This document shows, one piece after another, positions 55,391-64,000 of a stretch of DNA of 64,000 bases. The DNA is taken from contig NZ_CP132913.1 of assembly GCF_036327475.1 (NCBI RefSeq), positions 558,001 to 622,000 of the forward strand, given 5' to 3'. This stretch comes from G036327475 sp036327475 (GTDB taxonomy: Bacteria > Pseudomonadota > Gammaproteobacteria > Enterobacterales > Enterobacteriaceae). Under the pieces are notes generated by a model that made no database searches, was not told where the DNA came from, and saw nothing but the letters and a program-made list of their open reading frames with translations. The position numbers and the translations under genes were made by a program. Every line of letters begins with the position of its first letter. The first letter of the stretch is position 1.

Positions 55391-56720
55391 AATTATTCCT
55401 AGGCAGGCAGCAGATAGCTCCCGGTTTCGATCAATGTCTTATCACCGCCACCAGTGCAGCACGCATCTCGGTAGGTTGCTTGGTGTTTTTACCTTAAGAC
55501 ATAGGGTCACAGACGCCAGCCATGGGTAACCAGATTAAAACGGACGCTATTTTCTCGCCCACGCTAATCTGGGAGGCGATTGGTGCAACCGGGCCAAGCT
55601 TCTCAACGCTGGTCGACACAGTCTACTTAAAAGGCGATCGTGACGTCCGACTGACGCGCCAGGTCGATAGTTTCACATCCCCTCAGAACGTAAGGTTTGT
55701 TTCACATAATCTGGCGAATGGGTTTTATCTTCATCGCGGGAGAAATGCAGCCGATAGGTTAGCTCCAGCGACTGACAGACATTCGGCAATTTCTCCAGTG
55801 TCCAAAACGCAACGATATTGTCGTTAGTCTCATCGTTAGTGGGGATGTCCACCAGCTCGACATGCCCTTTGCCCCAATCACCGCGGGGTTCAACCTAGCC
55901 GATCGGGCACAAGTTGTAGCGATCGTCCAGTTCTTGATACTGGAAGAAGTCGCGTCCTCGCTGTAGCAGCCCGAAACTGCACGGATTTTCCACCTGAAAA
56001 GTGCTCACAAACAGGTAAATGGGGGTTATTTGGCGGACGCCAATCTACTCGCCGTTACTGGCGTGAATCGTTTTGACCTAAACAGGAACATGCTGGTGAG
56101 CGGCGCCAAGCCCGGTCTGCCGACTTTATCGCGCAAATAAACACGAGACTGCACATCTACACGGGTGTTGCGCTCCGGGTAAATGACAAAGCGGTAAGCG
56201 CCGATGGCGTGTGGAAAATCCAGCGGCGCATACAGCACCAGGTACTTATCATTTGCATTGGGACGCTTAATCCAGAATTCACGAAAGCGTGGAAACCCTC
56301 CCAGGACGCCAGTACAGTGTATCGGTCGCTAGACCGTGCGCGGAAGGGCCATAAACTTGCCATTTACGATAACGTAACAATGACTTGTGCCCAACATGCT
56401 CGTGGTTGACCGTTCCGAAGTTGAACATATCCGATGAATATTTGACCTCATTAACGGCGGTCGCCGTTACTTTATTGATTTTCACCGCCTTGAAATACAT
56501 ACCCTGATGGTAGCACTCGATTTTTAATGGGGCCAGTAAACCACGCTACTATCATAATTGAATTTACTGATAGTCAGCAAGCTTCATTTCGCGAAATTGC
56601 AAAGGCACATTGCTTTTTAGCGCTTCATACCCTTTAGCCGCCAGCGCCTAGGCTTGCTTCGTCAATAGAAAATGCCCATGAGGGTAAAGCGTTATAGTGT
56701 CAACAGCACCATAGCACCAT
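55391..56720 (-). pseudogene. opgG: Periplasmic glucan biosynthesis protein OpgG remnant
   Basis: The end of the signal peptide (LPSWAFSIDEAS) near 56690-56655, YEALKSNVPLQFREMKLADY, FKAVKINKVTATAVNEVKYS (56492-56433), MYGPSAHGLAT-like, PAQHPCRC, VQSRVYLRDKVGRPGLAPLT (about 56150-56090), FGLLQRGRDFFQYQELDDRY and GDWGKGHVELVDIPTNDETN follow the E. coli OpgG order nearly from end to end. At least seven frameshifts and stops occur, but little sequence is missing, so this is a young pseudogene. With opgH also dead, periplasmic glucan synthesis is lost. Confidence 0.95.
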
Positions 56721-57960
56721 GGTTTCCGGCCAATGGAGATTCGCTTTGGATGATTTGACAAAGAACTTAATTATTTGTTTCCACTTTGCGTGTGTTCTTA
56801 ATCATTTACGGCAATCTTTGATTACTAAAATCACTTGTCCAACAGAACGATATTCCGCGTGGACTATTATCCTCTTGCTAGTTATAAAATAAACGGCGCG
56901 TTAAGCCCGCCGCGCTGGCCTAATACCCCTGTCTAGGCAATCGCAATTCAGAATGGTGCGGCAATGGAAGCTGGCTCGATATTATTCATTCGTGGACGGT
57001 TTTGCCCGCTTCGCCGCCGTGGCGCTGGTGCGCGCTGAAGTGGTAGTGAAACCCATTTACATCCCTATCAATGCGATTTCATTTTGGGGCTGGGCGGGAG
57101 GCGATAGGCGTCCGTCGTGCTGATAGTCTCCTGGCAAGGCAAGGCGCTAAACAGTACCTTGTTCGCGCCAGCCTGGCCGCCATTGAGGCGATTCGCGTGG
57201 TAGATTCAACAGTGCACTTCCTTCAGCCGGAACCGGTGGTGCATATCAATATACCGGCGGGCAAACCGGAGCTGGAGCACGGAAAGCACCGGCTTTCGGT
57301 CTGTTGGGTATGTAGATATCAACGGCTACCGTTCAATTTATGAACCGCTGACGCTGGAGTTGCGCGGTCAGAAGATACGCCTGGTGGCCTGCCAAAGAAC
57401 GCTAAGCCGGGTCATAAGACGGTTTCCGCCTGACCTGGCGTTAGAAAAGACGGAGGAGCGGTGAGTTATCCTCACCCTGTGACCATGGGCTACCCGACCC
57501 GCCATTAAGGCGCCTTTTTATGACATCGGTAGGATCTGCCGAACGGCGCAGATCGTTTAACCAGGCGAGATCGAAATTTTTATGCGGTGATAATAAGTTT
57601 GTCCAACCTCGATAGGCGATAGTGCATGGGTGGTACGTTTGACACCCCAGACAGGCTTCGGGGCGCGAAATCATTTTCGATGCCTAGCCACTACTGGTGC
57701 GAGCAGCGGCCAAGCTCCTCATCTCCAATACCACCACCAGCATGCGATCGCAATCGAGTCGTTCTATTCGCGCTCCTTTTTGACGCAGTCACCCTCGAGG
57801 ACTATCACAGCATACGTTAATTCACATATACGCTGAGCAGAGCGTTACCGTTTCGGTTACACTTATCCTTTTACGCCGGGGTTGAGCACTTATAGTGCAC
57901 CTCCGGTACATGATGCCAGGTAAAACTCATTAACTGCCTGTAAGGCGATTACATCTGACA
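56721..57960. other. 1.2 kb, unassigned; possible gene fragment at 57065-57460
   Basis: The plus strand at 57071-57343 encodes natural-looking sequence (QYLVRASLAAIEAIRVVDST, EPVVHINIPAGKPELEHGKH), continued in another frame by YVDINGYRSIYEPLTLELRG to about 57460. I cannot name the family. A short GC palindrome followed by TTTTT at 57513-57525 could be a terminator. The rest has no recognised content. Confidence 0.3.
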
Positions 57961-57964
57961 CTTT

Positions 57965-58981
57965 ATGAAAGTGAAAATTCGCACGTTATTTTGCACGTTA
58001 TGTAGCATGGTATTGGCAATGACTGTTTACAGTCAGTTCTCCTTCGCTGTTATCTATCCGTTACCAGAAGGCACAAGCCGCCTAGTTGGGGAAAACTTGC
58101 AAATCACCGTTCCCGATGGGAACAAATTACCGCTTGAACATTTTGCCGCCCAGTTTCAAATGGGACTTAGCAATATGCTCGAAGCTAATCCGGGCGTGGA
58201 TGTCTATCTCCCGGCACCAGGCACCAAAATGATCATCCCACAGAAGCTGATTTTGCCGGACACCCCCCATGAAGGCATCGTGATCAACAGCGCCGAAATG
58301 CGTCTGTATTACTATCCAAAAGGCACCAAGACGGTCATCGTACTGCCTATCGGCATTGGCGAGCTAGGTAAAGAAACCCCCTCTAACTGGGTGACCTCGG
58401 TGAAACGCAAGAAAAATGGCCCTACCTGGACGCCGACCAAAGCCATACACGCGGAATATGCCGCGCGAGGTGAAACGCTACCAGAAGTATTCCCGGGAGG
58501 CCCGGATAACCCGATGGGTCTCTATGCGCTGTATGTTGGCCGCCTGTACGCAGTGCACGGCACCAACGCCAACTTCGGCATCGGTTTGCGCGTCAGCCAC
58601 GGCTGCGTACGTCTGCGCGCCGACGATATTAAATATCTGTTTGATCATGTGCCTGTCGGCACCCGCGTTCGATTTATTAATGAACCGGTAAAAGTCACGA
58701 TTGAACCGGATGGTTCGCGCTACATGGAAGTACATAACCCGCTTTCAGTAACCGAGGAACAATTTAACTCGAATGAGCCAGTGCCGATTAATCTGACGGC
58801 CAATGTCAGCCATGTTCTGATGAATCCCAGCGTTTGTCGAGGCACAGCTGATCAGGTGTTACAGCGTCGTTCCGGCATACCGGAGAATATCACCGCCCAT
58901 GGCGATAACGGCCAAACCGCGATGGTACAAGCGCAACCAGTTGATGAGCTGACCATTACCGAAGGTCCCGATACCGATTAG
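57965..58981 (+). CDS. ldtB: L,D-transpeptidase (LdtB-like)
   Basis: This periplasmic enzyme of the ErfK/YbiS/YcfS/YnhG family attaches Braun lipoprotein to peptidoglycan at meso-DAP. The product is 338 aa: signal peptide about 1-28, LysM-like region about 46-92 (ITVPDGNKLPLEHFAAQFQM), and a YkuD catalytic domain about 102-240 with His199 in AVHGTNANFG and nucleophile Cys214 in VSHGCVRL. Similarity to E. coli YbiS (LdtB) is strongest (YPLPEGTSRLVGEN; HEGIVINSAEMRLYYYPKG). It has about 30 additional C-terminal residues. It stands alone in more than 10 kb of decay and has no defect, which implies selection. The exact paralog name is likely but not certain. Confidence 0.93.
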   Translation: MKVKIRTLFCTLCSMVLAMTVYSQFSFAVIYPLPEGTSRLVGENLQITVPDGNKLPLEHFAAQFQMGLSNMLEANPGVDVYLPAPGTKMIIPQKLILPDTPHEGIVINSAEMRLYYYPKGTKTVIVLPIGIGELGKETPSNWVTSVKRKKNGPTWTPTKAIHAEYAARGETLPEVFPGGPDNPMGLYALYVGRLYAVHGTNANFGIGLRVSHGCVRLRADDIKYLFDHVPVGTRVRFINEPVKVTIEPDGSRYMEVHNPLSVTEEQFNSNEPVPINLTANVSHVLMNPSVCRGTADQVLQRRSGIPENITAHGDNGQTAMVQAQPVDELTITEGPDTD

Positions 58982-59796
58982 AAACAACAGAGGACCGCCG
59001 CACCGGTTACCATGCAACCAGCATACCGGAATAAAGCGGCGCCGCTGTACCGGTGGATAATACCGCATCCGCCAGAAGCGACACGAGTGCCGCGCCAATT
59101 GGCAAAGCCACGCCTGCTGCCAGTGGCGATACCGGCTGTCAAGAGGTTCAGTAACCAAAAAACGTTGTTTGCCACTCGGGCCGGGCAACGGCACCTCTGA
59201 TGACGCAGACGCGTCGCGCCAGGGTAGCTGGTTGTGTTTTGAGCCAGTCGGTAAACGTTATCCGCGGACGGGGAGTTCGTTGGTTATGCTGCCGTGGTGC
59301 AAATAAATGCAGCGAATTTCGCTTGCATGTCCTCCAGCAAGGTAAATCGCCTGCGATACCCGGCGCGTTTCTTGCTTTGAGGATCGTCGAGAGACTTACG
59401 GATAATGTGCTGCGGCAATGCGTAAAGCCCTCCCGTAAGCGAAACAACTTCAACCAAGGCCAAAACATCGTCAGGCACCTGTTCGACAATGACGGGCCCG
59501 GCCACGGCCTGTTCCGCCCGATGGACGGTCGGCGTTCTTGACGACGGTATAGTGACCATCAGGCTACACCCTAACTTGCTTAAGATTAATTAACTTGCTG
59601 TCTGCGCGAGTATTGCTTTTAGTTATGCGCCCTGTTGATGGACTCCCGTTTATTGAAAAGGAATTGCCCTTTATCTACCCCTTAAATCATATAATTTTTT
59701 GAGTCACACACCGGCCAGAGGTTTTCTTAAATTGACAATCCATCATAGAGGAATAGTATGGACAGTCTCACAATAGTCCAGACTCCAGCAGTTTAA

Positions 59797-59827
59797 CCCT
59801 ACATACTTTATAGCCCTACATACTTTA
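59797..59827. repeat. Short tandem duplication
   Basis: CCCTACATACTTTA occurs at 59797-59810 and again at 59814-59827, three bases apart. It is another young duplication in non-coding sequence. Confidence 0.85.
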
Positions 59828-60196
59828 AACCACATTCCCTTATCGCAATAATATAGCATGCAGCGATTCCGTGGAGGATAAAAACAAAGAGTCCAAATAT
59901 GTCTATTTGGACAAGGCCAGCATTGAATGTCTTAATATCCTGACCGACTTTGATTTCGAGGGGCGCCTGGGACGATGAATTCCCCTGCTCCTAGTTCGAG
60001 CGCGCACCGGATTTCCAGAAACAAGACTGAGAGGTGGAAGAAAGCAGTCTTTGGGCCAACGTTGTTACGACGTTTTATCATCGTTAAGCCGCTAGGTCAT
60101 CGTTGCTTCATTTTCATTAACGCTAGTGACTTGCCTGAGACGGTGTTTTGTCCATCGTAGAGCAATGGCGCTAGTCAATTGAATATCGCAAGATGC

Positions 60197-60252
60197 TCTC
60201 CCTGGCTGACGCAGGATGTTGATTTCGCAACATAGCGAGAGAGGCCAGGGTT
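60197..60252. other. Nested inverted repeats (possible structured RNA)
   Basis: A 7-bp outer stem (CCCTGGC/GCCAGGG) encloses a 6-bp inner hairpin (ATGTTG/CAACAT with loop ATTTCG). No T tract follows, and no gene is adjacent. It could be a remnant regulatory RNA or chance. Confidence 0.25.
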
Positions 60253-60772
60253 GGCAGTGAACACTACCAGGAAGCATTAATCTCTTTCCATTCGCCCCCG
60301 TCGACAGATGTCACATTCTCCCAAGAGGCAATGGCAGGTACTCAATCATTGGGGAGATTCAAGGCGCATGACGAAGAGTCCGGATAGCATTCAAGGAGAC
60401 AAAATCACTTTTGGGCGGATTTGCGATCCGCAGATGAAACGGAAATGGCCTTGTTGATGAAGCTTTTCTAAAACGGACGTACCTGGCATGGCCTAAGCCC
60501 AATAGACTGCCTCTTCTTACAGGTGCCGTTTAATCAGAATTGATGACAAAAGGAGGAAGACGCTGGCAAGACGTTAGTAGCTGCCGGTCTGAGGGTTCAT
60601 TGGAGAGCAGCGATCGAATTTTAATTAAACGGCCCACGCTTATCCATCAACGCAGCCATGCATGCGAGGATAATGTAGACAAAGGGACCGGATATCGCCA
60701 ATGTTGCCACACGGCGAGTAGCATCAGACTCAGCGAATAATTATCGGCCACGCGGCATAACGTTTCCCCGCT

Positions 60773-60810
60773 CGGTTCTCGGTGAGCCACGTATTGCTCA
60801 CCGAGAACCG
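60773..60810. repeat. 15-bp perfect inverted repeat
   Basis: Arms at 60773-60787 and 60796-60810 are exactly complementary, with an 8-nt loop (CACGTATT). TTTTC follows eight bases further on, so terminator activity on the plus strand is possible, though there is no gene upstream to terminate. Confidence 0.93.
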
Positions 60811-63560
60811 ATGCAAAGCGTTTTCTTCCCGATCGCGGTGGCACGTAAGGCTACGGAGTTCTATCATAGACAACTCGGTGATAATGATTAACAGCATTAA
60901 CCGGATATGAATCACACAAATTAACTCCCTTCTATTACTTAACGATTGTCAACGTTGTTAACGATGCTAGCATAATATCTCTACGCCAGACCCAGCGTTA
61001 AAACTTCGCCAATAGCTACCGCTATATTCTGTGGCATGTTAGGACAATATGTTATTTTCGACTCATAAAAAGTTATCGATATAGTGGCGAAATCAATAAT
61101 ACTGACTGCCACTATCCTAATAATGATATCAGCTCAGGTGGCATATTGGCCAATGCCATCGAGACGAGAATAGGTGAATTTATCGATAAATTTTACTCTA
61201 ATTTTACATATCGCATATTAATAAAACGGCTACTAACTTCACTCAAGGTTTAATTGTTCGATGGAAGGTAGCATCGTAATATTATCGCCGCATCTCACAT
61301 TATTACAATGGGGAGCACGATAAAAATGCTTTACATCTGTCAGATATCCTCCCGACTTGTATACAACATTAAAGTGTTAAAATATTAGGATCGACAAAAT
61401 GGTTAAGGCCGCGCAACAAAATATAGCCCTCTGATAATTTGAGAATAAAATTGGCTGCCTTAATTCTGAACGGCCAACGATTATACGCTTTCGTCGCGAA
61501 ATCACAGGGCGGCCCGCTGGCAACGTCATGGGGTGGATGGAACGCGCGACCGCTTAGGCATCACGCTAGGGCATATGCCAGTTCAGTGTATGGCTGCCTT
61601 CCTGTCACCGTTTGGCGAGAGTTGTGCCGCCTGAATGACAGCGAAACCGCACACGGCTTGAGCGTGGAATTTGCTGGCTACCACGCCGAGACCAACCCTT
61701 CAGATTCAACAGGATAGGTTAACGTCTAAGGTAGGCCTGCTGGTTAAGGGTGGCGATCTCGCTATGCGTAATGGGTAGCATTCTACTGAAATACTTAATC
61801 AGTATGGCGAGGAAAGTGCTCAGTATGCGTGGCCTGTTTGATACGGCTGTAGGCGGTGATTTGCTCATTCTGACTCGTCCTAAACAGTTGAAAATTATGC
61901 TAAAGTTGGATGATGATGTTAGCAACGCGGACGCGTCGCCTCGGAGTACGGTTATTAACCGTACGACTTAAGACGAAGACAAGCAAAGCGGTTAAGGAGC
62001 TAACGGGTCTGATGTTTTCGTATGGCGATTCGCCGGCTTATGGCTAAAATAAACTAAAGCGGGCAGGATTGCTATAGCTGGCTCAGCGGTTACCTGTTTG
62101 TGGGCAGAAGAGTACTCCCATGTCCACTTAAGTGCTTTCAGGAATTGGCACCTCAGACCAAAGTGCGGCGACGTCTGGAATAACGATTCCACTTAAAAAC
62201 TTCGTGATAATTCAATAGAAAGTGAACATATTTAAAAAAGAGCAACGTCCACCTGATCTGATAGACTGCATAGATGTCCTTTTGAAGGGCCAATCATTGC
62301 CAAGTGACCGGTTATTATTGGCCAGGCTGTTGGTGGGCAACGCTTTATAAATTAAAAAATTACTGATGCTATAGAGGACTACCCGCAATTAATTGCTAAT
62401 GGACAAAATGAATAGATTAGTTGTTGTTAATTACCTGTTAGTGTTTTACCAGCTCATGGTTGGTAACCATATTTAAGATGGTAGTAAACAGCAACAGCTT
62501 AAGGTCTTTTGCGAAATCCAATATCCATAATGCCAATAATATCTTTGTTACATGTTGATAATCAGACATATTCTGATTTTATAAGTATAACTCATCATAT
62601 AAATAACGTTATGTTTTCTTTACTTAAGTCATGTAGAGTGTTCTGGATTCTGTCGCGTTTGCTACAGCATACATGCTTAGACCGAATAACACTGCTCAAG
62701 ATGTGAGCAGACTTGAGCCTGGGCTGCTGGTGAGGCCCTTGGGTTTCTTATGTGCTTTAATGTCTAGTTAGAGCCTTCTCTTAAAATGCTATGTGGTAGA
62801 TAGCATTGTTGCCGCTAAGTGTTTTTCGGCGATTTCACTCCCTGCCAGTGCTTGCCTGTCGCTTCAGGATATTGACCAGATATCCTGGGGACTTGATTTA
62901 GACCTTTGCTACTCTCTCCCTTCGGCCAATAGCGCCATAACGCGTGCCAAGTGTCAACGAAGCTAAAGCGCCGTCCTGGAGATGGCTGCCAACGTTGTTT
63001 CCGTTGTTTCTCGTTTTTCAGCTATTCTGGCTTATCTAAATATTCTACTTTAGAATATACGACTCTGGGATAACGGCCAAACAAAGCGGCTGATTGGCAC
63101 TTTTCGTATTCCGTGCAGACCCTGCCGGTATTTTTTATGACCGACCAATCATCTCATAGCTGCAGTATCGCGCTATCTTCAAATTCGTCACTACAAACGG
63201 TGACAGCCCCTGCGCGCCCAGCTTTGCGCTCGTGCGAACACCCGTCAGCTGTCGCTGAGCATGCGGTAAAAAACTCCAACCTCGCGCCTTTCTCTAGGCA
63301 GAGTCTCATGCGTTGCATCATTAGCCCAACCGGTACGCCGATGCGCGTACTCTTGTCTATGGTAACTTGTCCAACGCGCCGTCTAGGTCTACGCCTATCC
63401 CATATTCTAGTTATAACTTAAGACCGTGCATCACGTCTTGCTATGGTCGCTGCCCGCTTGCGCGCCGTTGGTTTAATTATTCATTTTACATTCCCACCCT
63501 CCATTAACCCCTATCCGGTGCGACTTTCAGACTTATTTTGGCTAAAATGGGGCTGCGTTA
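60811..63560. other. 2.7 kb AT-rich region without an identified gene
   Basis: Fragments such as KIKLAALILNGQRLYAFVAK (61444-61503), DRLTSKVGLLVKGG (about 61714-61755) and MARKVLSMRGLFDTAVGGDL (61807-61866) look like decayed coding sequence, possibly one protein over 61440-61970 on the plus strand; I do not recognise it. The minus strand near 63330-63170 reads VGLMMQRMRLCLEKGARLEF, also unassigned. No RNA gene or insertion sequence was recognised. Confidence 0.3.
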
Positions 63561-63572
63561 CGCGCCCTTCTG

Positions 63573-64000
63573 TTACAATTTTTGGCTTGGCCATGGGGTC
63601 GTTGGCGGCTTATCCGACCTCTTTATCCAGCAGCTCATAGGGCTCGACCCTATCTGATACTGCAGGCATGGGCGTGCACGGTTGCGATACACGCTGTTCT
63701 CGCATTGGCGAATGGGAAACAACTTCTGCAACAGGGTCAACGTCTCTTTTATCGCATAACCATTGGGAAATGGCCCAAAATAATCTCCTTTCGCATGCTT
63801 GGCGCCGCGATGGAACACGATACGGGGATGCGCGTCGCTGCTGAGGAAAATGAAGGGATAGGATTTGTCGTCGCGCAGCAATACGTTGTAGCGTGGCTGA
63901 TACAGCTTAATGTAATTATGCTCAAGCAGCAGCGCTTCGGTTTCTGTATGGGTAACGGTCACATCGTCCCCTAACCAATCATTGATTTTCTCAGAGGCTT
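63573..64000 (-). pseudogene. uvrC: UvrC fragment, frameshifted, runs off the right edge
   Basis: The minus strand from about 63986 encodes a segment of the excinuclease subunit UvrC, near identical to E. coli from VTVTHTETEALLLEHNYIKL through HRGAKHAKGDYFGPFPNG and LFPIRQCENSVYRN to RPCLQYQIG (near 63655). At that point E. coli continues RCLGPCVEGL, but here the frame passes into unrelated residues and stops at 63573, and the remaining two thirds of UvrC (UvrB-binding and C-terminal nuclease domains) cannot be found further left. The N-terminal GIY-YIG part lies beyond the window. The dead 3' side is clear; the state of the 5' side is unknown. Confidence 0.88.

Larger units (their letters stand above)
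58985..60770. other. 1.8 kb without a recognised gene
   Basis: Open frames on both strands overlap each other (for example 59200-59541 plus and 59284-59559 minus). The latter has natural-looking sequence (LALVEVVSLTGGLYALPQHI, RAGYRRRFTLLEDMQAKFAA), but I cannot assign it. The region turns AT-rich after 59580. Confidence 0.3.

Noticed and set aside
60773..60810. Possible insertion-sequence end or MITE
   Set aside because: No target-site duplication or transposase is visible, and the hairpin has no second copy that I could find in the window.
1..64000. Sequencing errors as the cause of the many frameshifts
   Set aside because: Lesions cluster in dispensable genes and come with large deletions, while more than 20 core genes are free of any frameshift. 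Random errors would hit both classes equally. Single-lesion cases (small gene at 48388) remain open.

Overview
The window looks like chromosome of a Sodalis-type insect endosymbiont (Enterobacterales, close to S. glossinidius). That identification is inference. The intact proteins are near-E. coli in sequence, gene order follows the E. coli K-12 icd-phoPQ-lolCDE-ndh-ptsG-fab-rne-pyrC-lpxL-opgGH neighbourhood almost gene for gene, and roughly half of the window is recognisable but frameshifted, stop-ridden or internally deleted genes. That mix of a few pristine core genes in a field of young pseudogenes is typical of a recently host-restricted symbiont. No CRISPR array, prophage or intact insertion sequence was found.

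Layout. (1) 1-10.7 kb is mostly decay: remnants of a YghZ-like aldo-keto reductase, a sugar ABC permease, ahpF, a YncD/PqqU-type TonB receptor, a GGDEF-EAL protein, dcuB, a 5'-nucleotidase, rluE and nudJ. Only ahpC and a tRNA-Asn survive intact. (2) 10.9-16.6 kb is an intact plus-strand run: mnmA-hflD-purB-phoP-phoQ. (3) 16.7-17.8 kb holds roxA, pepT and cobB scraps, with cobB fused to pepT across a deletion that removed the pot genes. (4) 17.9-21.1 kb is intact lolC-lolD-lolE (minus strand). (5) 21.3-31.2 kb holds mfd, ycfJ, ycfP, thiK, ycfL and ptsG pseudogenes around intact ndh, lpoB and hinT. (6) 31.5-43.5 kb is the best preserved block (minus strand): rluC, rpmF, plsX, fabH, fabD, fabG, acpP, pabC, mltG, tmk, holB, tatD, with fabF, yceD and yceF broken. 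(7) 43.9-52.6 kb has rne (decayed tail), trhO and lpxL intact among pyrC, dinI, solA and flavin oxidoreductase pseudogenes. (8) 52.8-64 kb is nearly all decay (mdtG, msyB, opgH, opgG, several kb unrecognised, a uvrC fragment), with one intact L,D-transpeptidase gene.

Working together. What survives is envelope building and protection (fatty acid synthesis, lipid A acylation by LpxL, lipoprotein sorting by LolCDE, peptidoglycan enzymes MltG and LdtB, the PBP1B activator LpoB, PhoPQ), core nucleic-acid functions (MnmA, TrhO, RluC, RNase E, HolB, Tmk, TatD, RpmF), purine synthesis (PurB) and aerobic respiration (Ndh). What is lost is environmental versatility: anaerobic C4-dicarboxylate transport, glucose PTS, TonB uptake, c-di-GMP turnover, osmoregulated glucans, peptide and dipeptide use, an efflux pump and DNA-repair coupling (Mfd).

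I did not find a convincing new multi-gene system. The observations most worth following are: a PhoQ whose acidic sensor patch is largely neutralised; AhpC without AhpF; a piece of opgH copied into the ptsG pseudogene; long perfect palindromes and fresh tandem duplications inside decaying genes; the loss of fabF from an otherwise intact fab cluster; and the frameshifted scaffold tail of RNase E.
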